NCBI GenBank assembly: GCA_001692895.1
Contig: KV748227.1
Location: forward strand, 186,001-250,000
Reading direction: 5' to 3'
DNA: 64,000 nt
Source: Cenococcum geophilum 1.58
Lineage: Eukaryota; Ascomycota; Dothideomycetes; Gloniales; Gloniaceae
Shown here: positions 11,192-21,429 of the stretch, piece after piece
Numbering within the stretch: the first letter of the stretch is position 1
How the letters are laid out: every line of letters begins with the position of its first letter
Notes under the pieces: model-generated
Database searches by the model: none
What the model was told of the DNA's origin: nothing
What the model saw: the letters and a program-made list of their open reading frames with translations, nothing else
Made by a program: the position numbers and the translations under genes

Positions 11192-13860
11192 TTAGTCTAT
11201 ATTACGTTGGCAAACCTATCTTTATAACAACTATCCTCTTACTTAAAGTATACTAAAGCAAATATTTATTTATCCTACAATATTTACTTTACCTTTAATA
11301 CTAAATATACGTAACCTATTACTTTTAATAGTTATCTAGTTCCCTAATTAATTTATCTTAAGGTTTTATATTTAATCTACTACTACGCGGCTAGATAGTA
11401 AACTATCTTAAGCCCTTACTAAGTTAAAACGTTCTTAGGATGCAGAATAAAAGGCCCTAGATACTTACATCGCGGTATCTACTTATTTACTCCGTCTTAA
11501 GAAGGTTTATAAGAAGGTCCGTTTTAAGAAATAGAAACTTATAAAATAGGGTCTATAGGAACTTAGTAATAAAAAAATAGATTCTCTTTTAATAGAGAAG
11601 GAAATAGATCTAAGTAGCTCGGCAACTACTCTTCTTAGGTCCCCCTTAGGTAACTTATTCTTTAGCAATCCTTTTTTATTAATACTACCTAACCTAATTT
11701 CTTCTAATACTTTTATACCTTTCCTATAGCATTTTTTAAATTCTCTAGTAGCTCTTAGGTAGTCTTAGTATAGTCTATTTACTTAACCTTATACTATATT
11801 TTATTGTTAATATCCTTATAACTAATAATCTTTAAAACTTACTATTTATCTTCTTCCTATCCTTTATACGTATCTACTTCGTAAACTAATAGCTTAATAT
11901 TTTTATATACTAGCTCTGGTATTATAATATACTATATAGGGTAGATTTTTATCTTAGCTAATAAGTTTAACTTAAACGTAACTAGTAAAATCCTTTACTT
12001 AATTTTAAAAGGTCCTAGTCTAATATAGTTTAACTTCTTACTTAGTTATTAACTCTTAAAAATTTTATATAGTAGCTATACTTTATCTCCCTCCTTAAGA
12101 TCTAGTCCCTTAAATCTCTTAGCATTATAATACCTTTTTATTCTTTCTTATACTTTCTTTACTAATTCTATAAGGTCTATATAAAGATTTATTAATATCT
12201 TTATTCTCTCTTTAGCTATGCTACTTATTTTCTTTACTTACTATAGTAATAACGATATTCTTAGCTTATATCCGTAATTCGCCTTAAATAGTAATATACC
12301 TATACCTTCCTATGGCGTTATATTATATATAAACTATATAACTAGTAATAGCGATACCTAATTATTCTATGCGTAATTAATATAGTATTTTAGATACTAC
12401 TCTAGTGTCTAATTTAATCTTTCTATTTAACTATCTATCTGTGGATAATATATAGTAAAAGTTACTGCTCTAACTCCTTATTTCGCTAAGAATACCTTTT
12501 AAAATACTACTATAAATCTTAAATCTCTATCCAATATAATTTTACTTAGTGCTCTATATCTTACAAACACTTCTTTAATATAGATTCTAGCAATATTTTT
12601 TGCTAAGATTTCTTCTATATATACTATAAAGTATCCCCGCTTTATAAGCTTATCTACTATTACTAAAATCGTGTTATAATCTTATCCGGTAATAGGATCT
12701 TTTAATTTTAGTAATTTAATAATAAAGTCCTATAATATAACTTCCTATAGTCTCTTTAGTATTTTAATAGGTTATAGCCCTCTATATAGCTTATACCTTA
12801 TTAGTTTATTTCTCTAGTAATCTAAATATTCTCTTATAACCTTTCGCGCTAAGCCCTAAATTCTATTAATAATATACTCCTTCTAGAGTCTTATTTCTAA
12901 GCCTATAGCTCTATTATATCCTTAAGTTAATTCTTTATAAAAGTTTTCTATAAATTATTCTGCTATACTTCTTAGGATATACTTTACTTCTTAATTTTTA
13001 TATATATCCATTTATAGATCTTCTAGCTATACCTTTAGAATTCTTTATACCTAAAAGCTTTCTAGTATCTTATAGACTCTATCTAGTTCTTCTTAAGTTG
13101 CTATAATTTTTAAATAATTATATCTAATTAATCCGTTTATATCTTTTTATAGTAAAGACCCTAATAGCTTCTTATTATTTTATAGTTTAGCCTTTTAACT
13201 TAGAGCGTCTGCTCTTATATTATTTGTACCCTTAATATACTAAATCTTAAAATAGTATTCTATAAGCATTTTTACCTATCTAACCTATCTTTAGTTTAGT
13301 TTCTTTATTATTAGGAATCCTATTAGGTTTTTATAGTCTATCTTAACTATAAATAGTTTTTCTATACCTTATAAGAATGCTCTTTATTCCTTTAATACTA
13401 TAACTATACCTAATAACTCCTTATTATAAATGTTATAGTTTAACTTTAGTAGTATTATCTTCCGACTATAGTATACTACTAGGTACTATCCGTCTTAATA
13501 TCTTTATATAAAGTATACCCTTAGTATATAGTCTAATATATCTATCTCTATAACCGTCTCTAATTCTAGTTAATAGATCTTAAGAACTGGCTCTTAGGTA
13601 AATAACTCTTTAACTTATTTAAAGAGTTTTCTTTATTTCTCTCCCTATGCCTATAGTTCTTCTTTCTTCATTAATCGCGTAAATGGTTTAATATTTTTTA
13701 ACTATTGTGNTATAAACCTTCTACAGTAATTATAAAACCCTAAAAATAATCTTAACTATATAACGTTCTCTAGTTCTTACCAATTTACTATAGCCTTAAT
13801 CTTCTCTAGATCTATACTAAGTTAGCCTAGTTTAATAATAAATCCAATAAAATTAGTCTT

Positions 13861-14017
13861 TGTAAAGGCTCAGTCAAAAGAACAGAATCTATTGGTAGCC
13901 AGTGAACGAGAATTCCAAGACGAGGTCTGGAAGAAGGTCGAGGAAAGGACACGTCTATATACATGGCGCCAAGGCTCGGCCGAGCCCCTGACTAGGGTCT
14001 GTATCAGTGCCGTAACA
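13861..14017. repeat. Solo LTR, 157 bp
   Basis: Starts TGTAAAGGCTC and ends GTGCCGTAACA. It is flanked by a perfect 5-bp duplication GTCTT (13856-13860 and 14018-14022). The empty site is seen in copy A near 24108. The short TG...CA sequence with 5-bp TSD is a solo LTR (or a very small LTR element) left by LTR-LTR recombination. It is less AT-rich than the RIPped RT around it. No partner internal region is in the window. The two small overlapping open frames across it are fortuitous. Confidence 0.75.
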
Positions 14018-16503
14018 GTCTTCTTAGTAAAGAACTTATATTTCTTAATTACTACTAGCATCTATTCTTCCTATAGTCTCTTTAAAACCCATTTAACGTA
14101 TTCTCTATATTCTTCCTTAGTTATTAAGTAGATAATAATATTATTAAGGTATATTATAATAAATTTATCTAAGTATTCTTTTAATATATTATTAATACGC
14201 TTCTAGAATATTGCTAGTGCGTTTATAAGCCCGAATTATATAACTAATAGTTTATATAGTCCTTCCTTTAACCTAAAGGCTGCTTTTTATTTGTTGCCTT
14301 CCTTAATTTTAATCTAATAGTACGCCTATCTTAGATCTATCTTTATAAAGATTTGCGCATTACCTATCCTATTTTAGATTTTGCTAATTAAGGGTAAAGG
14401 ATACCTATCCTTCCTAGTAATGCTATTTAACTATCTATAGTTAATACACAGCCTTAGTTTACTATTCTTTTTTGGTATAAACAGTACTAGATAACCCGCT
14501 AATGACTATAATAGTCTAATATATCCCTTTTATAGATTTTCCTAAACAAACTCTTTTAATACTCTACCTTCCTTTTTAGTAAGCTTATAGATTAGAAAGA
14601 ACCTTAAACTTATTCCTAGTTCCAATTCTATCTTATAATTCTATACTATATACTCTAATAGCTTTTTACTTTTTAGTGACTATAGTTTCTTGCTATATTT
14701 TATGGTATCTCCTTAGTATATAGCTTAGTCCTTTTTCCATTTCTTTATAGGTTGCTCCTACTTAGTATTATACTAACTTAGCTTATTATCGCATTTTATA
14801 GTATTAAGTATTTCTAATATTAACCTAACCTATAATCTAATCGATCCTTAAATTATATTCCTGTAACTAAGGCATTCCTAATACTGCCTTATTATTCCCT
14901 AATAGTAATATATTAAAAGACATCTTAATTTATCTCCCTTTAATAGTTAACTAAATAGGTCCTATTTTAAGATTAATAATCCCTTCTTTATAGGCTATTA
15001 GATCTCCTAAAATTATTACTAATAGGTAAGGGTACTCCTTTTTCTTGTATGGTAACCTTATTCTTTTAACTGCTGCTAGCGAGATATAGTTCCTTATTAC
15101 TCCACTATCTATTAATGCCTTAAACTATTAATCTTACCACTTAACTTATAAATTTAGGTGTCGTCCTTAAATTCCTTTAAGGGTCTAAGGCTTTACTACT
15201 GGCTCCCTCTAGTCCTATAGGCCTTTACTTTTCCTAACTATTAGCTACTTAATCCTATCTATACTTAGTCTAACTTAGGCTAATACTTAGTTCGCTTTTT
15301 GTCTTTAATATACCATAGATATATATTCTCTAGGTATTCCTACTACTATTATTTATCTAGGCATTCTTCCGTAAGGAATCTTCCTAGTTAAAGTATTAAG
15401 TCTCCTAACTTCTAAACTTCTATTAGATACCAGCCGTATATATACTTAGCATTCCTATATTATTACTTATCTATTATCCAATACATCCTTATAGGGTATT
15501 TTTAATTCTTTTTCTTTAGATTCTTATATATATTATATATATCGTCTACGCACGCAATCTATAATAGTGTGTAGTGTGCTAGATACTTTAGGTCAACTCT
15601 TAGTTTGTCTTTATCCCTAAGTTTAAACCTTTACTATATTAATCTAAACGTTATAACTTTATTTACAGGTACTAAGATACGCCTTTTACTTCTCTAGTCC
15701 TCTAATTGTTCCTCTAGATCCTTTAATATTATAATTAAGGCTCCTTTAATATAAGTTATAGCCTTCTCTATAATTAAGTGGTCCTAAATAACTTTCTTAT
15801 CTAACTATATATAGAAATCTTCCTACTTGTCGTTATGCCTTTATCTATACCACTTTTGGTATAGCTACTAGAGTATATACGGCTTATCCGTAAGGAAGTA
15901 TCTTTTTATTACTATATTATAACAGCCTTTTATATGTCGTTCCTTAAACCTAGTAGGAATCCCTAGATCCTCTTTTTATTCCAGTTTAGTAAGCCACTTA
16001 GCTCTTAGTGTGCCTGCCCTAGGCCTATTAGTAATTCTTTATACTAGCGCTCTATCCCTTATATATCCTAATATACTAGATTTCTTATCTAGTTTCTGTT
16101 CTTGCTATAAGGTAATTCTCGCTCTAAATTCCTTTATGGTTTCTTTCCTTTCGCGTCTTATAAGTAGATCCTTAAAGTCGTCTTACTTCTTAATCTTAGT
16201 ATTAACTTTTTAATTTTTAGGCCAAACGCTATATTCTTCTAGTAAGTCCTCTAGGTCTATATATCTGTCTCCTAGTTTAGTTACTATTTATACTATAGAT
16301 TCTCTAATCTATAAAGAAGCTCCTTGCTCCTTGCTTATAGGTGCCTTTATTTATACTCCAAATCTTTAGTCCCTTAGATTCTTTAATCCTAAGCCTACTT
16401 TTAACTTAAGCTTTGCTCTAGCCTTAATCTAACTAGGCTTAGGTATTCTTATCTTGTTTTAAGAGTCTTAAATCTTACTTATCTTATCTTAAGAGTCTTA
16501 TAC

Positions 16504-16763
16504 TGTAAGGCAGTATTGCTAGGGTATACGGTAGGGAGCAGGCAAGCCGAGCATAAGTCACATAGGGAGTCGATGGAAGAGGACGATATAGTAATAAGGG
16601 TAGGCAATAGCCTTGTACTAAGAGACGAACCGATGGGGGAGGAAGGAGGCTGCAAGCCCGAGGAGCTTATAAGGGGTGGCTAAGACCTAGCCGAAGGCTA
16701 GCCTTGGCAGCCCCTGAGAGCTCCCGGGATGTAGCTGAGTAAGGGACCAAAAGTACCCTTATA
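16504..16763. repeat. Left LTR of the non-autonomous element
   Basis: 260 bp, 10 differences from 18948-19207, all transitions with the A/T state in this copy. A plus-strand frame in the right copy is interrupted here. It is not a gene. Confidence 0.85.
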
Positions 16764-17433
16764 TTGCCCCCCCCTTGGTTAGGGCTGGCCCCCAGCCCGT
16801 ATCCTAATAGATTGATTCTATGTATAGAAAGGTAAGCAGTGCAGAAGCTTTGCTTATATAGGGGAATAAAGAAATAGGGGAAAAGGACCAGCTAAGCAGC
16901 CTTAATAAAAACCTTAACCTATGGCCAAAACCCAGTAGGAAAAAGGGCCTATTTTAGGTAGGAAAAGAGCGTCTGCTAGTAGGTAAGACTTGATCGTATT
17001 AGTCTTGGAGACAATCGCCTGCGATTAAGTCTTGACAGCTCTATGGCTGACAGCCAGATAGTCTCCACTTGGAGCCGGCTTAATTGTAAGAATATCCCTT
17101 ATATTCCCCCCCCCTTCTTGCGGTCAACCCCCTCTATTACCTTACGGTAGCGGGAGATTATAGAGGGCTCGTCCTGGAAGGGTTCGGAGAGATGTCGGGT
17201 CTTATAAGCTTTTGAAGTAAGCTAGAGCTCTTAGAGCAACCAAAGCTTTGCTAAGAGATCGCGTAGGATCTTTATAAGACGTAGCTCTTTTTTAGAGACT
17301 TTAAATTGACGTCTTAATTACCTTCCCCCGGCCGCGTAATCAGTTTTTGTAAGGAAGTGATAGCCAAATAGCTATACGCGTGTTTCCTTCCTTCTGAATT
17401 ACACTGTTATTACGGAGTAATATTGGTAATAAG

Positions 17434-18260
17434 AAGAGATTACGTAGGATCTAAGAGCTGCTGCCATTCTCTTGGGCAAGCTGTAGCTCTTGATGCAGGC
17501 TGGAGCTTCTTAGAGCGACTAAAGCCTTGCAGAAAGATGATCGCGTACGATCTTTGAGCTGCTGCTATATCTTTTGGGCAAGCTATAGCTCTTGATGCAA
17601 GCTGGAGCTCTTAGAGCGACCGAAGCCTTGTAGACAGATGATCGCGTACGATCTTTGAGCTGCTGCCATATCTTGGGCAAGCTGTAGCTCTTGATGCAAG
17701 CTGGAGCTCTTAGAGCGACTAAAGTCTTGTAGAGAGATCGCGTACGATCTTTGAGCCGTAGCTTGAGGACGAGCCGTAGCTCTAGGAGACAATCGCTTTC
17801 GGTTGAGTCTCGGCAGCTCTATGGCTGACAGCCGGAGTCTCCGGGTCGGGCCGTAGCCCTAAGACGAGCCGTAGCTCTAAGACGAGCCGTAGCTCTTGAG
17901 GCAAGCAGTAGCTTGCGAGACCACCTACAATCTCGATGAGCCGTAGCTCTTGAAGCTGTAGCTATGGCTTAAGGATGGCATTTAACCGCAATAGGATCTC
18001 ATAAGCTGAGCTTATAACTTCAGAAGAGACAATCGCGTACGATTAAGTCTCGGCAGCCCTTTGGCTGACAGCCGGAGAGTCTCCGGGTCGGGCCGTAGCC
18101 CTAAGACGAGCCGTAGCTCTTGATGCAAGCTGGAGCTCTTGGAGCGACCAAAGCCTTGCAGAAAGATGATCGCGTACGATCTTTGAGCTGCTGCCATTCT
18201 CTTGGGCAAGCTATAGCTCTTGAAGCAAGCAGTAGCTTGCGAGATCACATAGGATCTCTG
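17434..18260. repeat. Internal ~100-bp tandem repeats with hairpins
   Basis: Units contain GATCGCGTACGATCTTTGAG, then GCTGCTGCCATATCTTGGGC, then a segment rich in TAGCTCTTGATGCAAGCTGG. Clear units begin near 17539, 17640, 17737 and 18168 (period 97-101 in the first three), with a degenerate one near 17434. They alternate with a second unit holding GGCTGACAGCC and TCTCCGGGTCGGGCCGTAGC (near 17820, 18060 and 18320; a diverged one near 17045). The short minus-strand open frames of 69-78 codons are repeat artefacts. Confidence 0.75.
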
Positions 18261-18559
18261 AGCCGAAGCTCTTGAGGTAAGCCGTAGCTTAATGAGACAA
18301 CCGCCTACGGTTTAGTCTCGGCAGCTCTATAGCTGACAGCCGGAAAGTTTCCGGGATGGGCCCTAGCCCTTGAGCGATCGCGAACGATCTAAGAGCTATA
18401 GCTCTTTGCATCTCTTTAAGGACGTTCAACCTTCCAATCTCTGTTGGTGGGACCTCTGTCGCGAGTGAACCGCGGTTGGCCTAGAGAGCGTTACCAATCT
18501 CCTTAGGAGGTGATCGCGTCCGATCTGGTCTCCCTTCTCTAATCCGTATTCCATAACCG

Positions 18560-18870
18560 TTATCAGCGGACGCGATCCCAGATATCTGCTGGTGTACCTG
18601 CTTGTTGCAGTGAACTAATCGGCCTAGGTAAGAGGGAAAGGATTGAGAATTCCTTTTTTCTCCTGATCTGTATCTACCAACCGTAATATGCGGATGCGAT
18701 CTGCCAGGCGTCTGCTGGTGTAGCTGCTCTGCAGCATACGCGATCGTCCTAGGTAAGGTAGAGGACTCGATCCGTATTCCAATGAACCTTTGTATGCGGA
18801 TGCGATCTGCCAGGCGTCTTGCTGGTGTAGCTGCTCTGCAGCGTACGCGGTCGTCCTAGGTAAAAATGGA
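18560..18870. repeat. Second internal tandem repeat (GCTGGTGTAGCTGCT unit)
   Basis: Three diverged units each contain GATCTGCCAGGCGTCT or a variant, GCTGGTGTAGCTGCTCTGCA and GGTCGTCCTAGGTAA. They lie at about 18570-18630, 18695-18760 and 18800-18862, close to the right LTR of the non-autonomous element. Confidence 0.7.
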
Positions 18871-18947
18871 GGATCGTGAAATGCTCGAGGGCGAAGCCCT
18901 CGGCTTGCTGCAGGCTACCACCCGCGAGGGTGTAGGATCGGTTCGAA

Positions 18948-19207
18948 TGTAAGGCAGTATTGCCAGGGTGTACGGTAGGGAGCAGGCAAGCCGAGCATGA
19001 GTCACATAGGGAGTCGATGGAAGAGGACGATATGGTAATGAGGGTAGGCAATAGCCTTGTACTGAGAGACGAACCGATGGGGGAGGAAGGAGGCTGCAAG
19101 CCCGAGGAGCTTATAAGGGGTGGCCAAGGCCTAGCCGAAGGCTAGCCTTGGCAGCCCCTGAGAGCTCCCGGGATGTAGCCGAGTAAGGGACCAAAAGTAC
19201 CCTTACA
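18948..19207. repeat. Right LTR of the non-autonomous element
   Basis: 260 bp, TGTAAGGCAGTATTGCCAGG to CCCTTACA, followed by the TATAC target copy. This is the less mutated of the two LTRs. Confidence 0.85.
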
Positions 19208-20936
19208 TATACCTATAGGAAACTCTATCCTAAGCTTATTTGTATATCTTTAAACTAAGCCGCTGCTCTACTCTATCGGTTATCGTCTATTATAGGTCCT
19301 TAAGCTTGCCTTATCTTGTCTTAAGAATCTTAGTTATCTCTTATCTTATCTTAAAAATCTTAAGCCTTTAGCCTTTTGCCTTTATTAAGTGCTAAAGTAG
19401 TTTATTATCCTACTTCTCTTATATCTTATAAAGCGATAGACATCGTATCTAGTGGGGTCTTAATCCCTACTAATATTCCCTATTCTGTAGTGGAATTATC
19501 CTCTGCCTTTTATATAATATCTCCGATGGCTATATATTTCTAGTAAACCGCACTTATTACCTTATCGTTATAAAATGTTTCGCCTACGTTAAAGTTATTA
19601 TCCTTAATATCCGATCTGTGAACTAGTTTATTGGTTCCTTTATACTGTATAGATTTTAGCTTCTATAGCTAATAGCTTACGCTATACTTAGCGTCTTTAT
19701 AAATTTAGTATGCGTTATTATAACAAAACGTAAAACTTCTAATTAAACATTTTTTTGTTCCTCGTAGTATACTATTATCCCTCTATATATGTGTGTCTTC
19801 TACTATTAGTCTAGTTCCCTTTATTATATAGTAATTCTAACTATCTTTATAATCCCTTATAAAGTAACCCTATTTTCTACAATTTATACAAGCTCTATCT
19901 TTAAACTATTAACTTTATTATAGAGTCCGCCTAAACATCTTCTACTACTAAGATCTCTAGTTTAGCCTCTGCTCCTTAGTCCTATAATTACTAGATCCTT
20001 AACCTCTAGGTTTTTATAGTTTCTTACTCTATCTCTTATAGGCTTCTTTAGTACTACTTAGGTCTATTAGCTCTGCGCCATACTATAGTTTCTAACTTAG
20101 CTTTAGTTGTTACGTATTCTACGTCTTATATAACTATAGAACTCTATCCTAACCTCTCTTAGTCTGTTCCCTTTAGCAGATCCAATTATTAATCTTAATC
20201 ACTTAATCTATTAGTTCCCTTAGGGTGTCCGCATCTTCTATTAGAATAATTACGTCCTAGACTTTAGCCTTAAGTCCTTACTTATACTATACTATAAGCG
20301 CTCTATTATTCCACTTAACTTATATTGCTAACGTCTAAAACTACATTATATATTTAATTGCTAAGGTTCGCTACATAATGTCTTAGAGTTTTCTTTTTGC
20401 TATAGTTACTACCTTTAGGTCTCCAAATATTTATATAAGTCGTTCTATAAATCCATTTTAGCTTAAGAACATAAACCGTACTTTTTAGTTTATAGTTGTT
20501 ATTCTATTTACCTAGATTTCTATAAGGTAAGGCTTAAACTATTTAAGTACTCTTCCTGTTAAGAACAATCCTACATACGCTATTTAATCTATAGGTATTA
20601 CCAGCTTAGCTCCTTCTTGCGCGACCTTAAAGTACATTTACGTAAAAAATCCCTTAAGCTTTAATCTTTCTCCTAAAAATCTTTTAATCAATAGTAACTT
20701 AACCTTTACTACGCCTATCCCATTAATCCTAGTTTTGAGTACTACGTTATTTTCCGTTAACTAGTTAACTATCTCCTATAGTTATCTAACCGTTATAGGT
20801 TGCTATAAGTTAGTATTTACTATATTAGTGTTACCTAACCTTAAAGTAGTTGCCGCCGTTAATAGCGTTATAGTAGCTGCTTTTAGTGGCATGTTATTTA
20901 GCTTTCTATATTAATACTATAACTAGGTAGTAATTG

Positions 20937-21361
20937 TGTAACAAAACCTTATAGTAAGAACTACAATAGGCTCGTTATTAGGCTAGGTATATAGGAAATA
21001 TAAGTACAAAAGTTAATAACGTAATAACAACTAGTGAAGTGGTTGCCTAATAGATTAACTCTAATTATATTCTAAGAATCACTATAAAAAAGGAACTATT
21101 TAGGTAGGGATTAAGGGTCCTTAAATACATAACCGTACTCCTATAAAATCCTTTTTATATATAATATACGTCTTATATATAAGGTACGTAAGTTCCTTTT
21201 ATTCCTCTTATTTAATACGTAGTATGTTATATAACCTTAGTTACCATTCCTCGTTATATAGTTCTACCGGCTCTATCCTAGACCGTACCTAAATTAACTA
21301 ACTAGCTTCTTCTAACTCCTCTCTAAGTAGTTATAATATTGTACTTAAAGCGTCCGTAACA
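20937..21361 (-). repeat. 5' LTR of element C
   Basis: 425 bp, TGTAACAAAACC to CGTCCGTAACA in plus-strand text, with the terminal TGTAAC/GTAACA intact. It is followed directly by the GTCGT target copy and the continuation of element A. Confidence 0.9.
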
Positions 21362-21429
21362 GTCGTGCTCGTACTATTACTATAATATTATCTCTTAGTA
21401 AGATTATACCATCTCCGTATTCTCGCTAT

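Larger units (their letters stand above)
16504..19207. mobile_element. Non-autonomous LTR retrotransposon (LARD/TRIM type), 2.7 kb
   Basis: Two 260-bp LTRs (16504-16763 and 18948-19207) start TGTAAGGCAGTATTGC and end CCCTTACA (left copy CCCTTATA). The element is flanked by a perfect TATAC duplication (16499-16503 and 19208-19212). The empty site is in copy A near 26530. The 2.2-kb interior has no Gag or Pol, only short frames. It consists largely of tandem and inverted repeats with hairpins (GATCGCGTACGATC, GGCTGACAGCC). It must have been mobilised by another element's proteins. The LTR differences are nearly all RIP-type and favour A/T in the left LTR. Confidence 0.85.
11200..20892 (-). pseudogene. 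Gag-Pol remnant of element C (interrupted)
   Basis: Gag begins at the ATG 20892-20890 and runs leftward into Pol. The reverse-transcriptase catalytic box reads YLNN (from YLDD) at about 14130-14150. Integrase and C-terminal parts lie between about 13150 and 11300. The frame is interrupted by the non-autonomous LTR element (16504-19207, between Gag and protease/RT) and by a solo LTR in RT (13861-14017). Stops are scattered throughout. The plus-strand copy of this region at 30000-30140 shows the family carries a chromodomain. No function is expected. Confidence 0.8.
9812..21361 (-). mobile_element. Gypsy chromovirus copy C, inserted in A and carrying three further insertions
   Basis: Minus-strand element with two 425-426-bp LTRs (9812-10237 and 20937-21361). 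It is flanked by a perfect 5-bp duplication GTCGT (9807-9811 and 21362-21366). Its inserts are a PIF/Harbinger-like MITE, a 157-bp solo LTR and a 2.7-kb non-autonomous LTR element. Without them it is 7,946 bp. Gag starts with an intact ATG at 20892. The reading frame has many stops. Confidence 0.88.

Noticed and set aside
17583-19145. Several 60-116-codon frames on both strands in the non-autonomous LTR element
   Set aside because: They follow the tandem repeats and LTRs, and repeat the same peptide blocks in different frames. They look like repeat-generated open frames, not genes.
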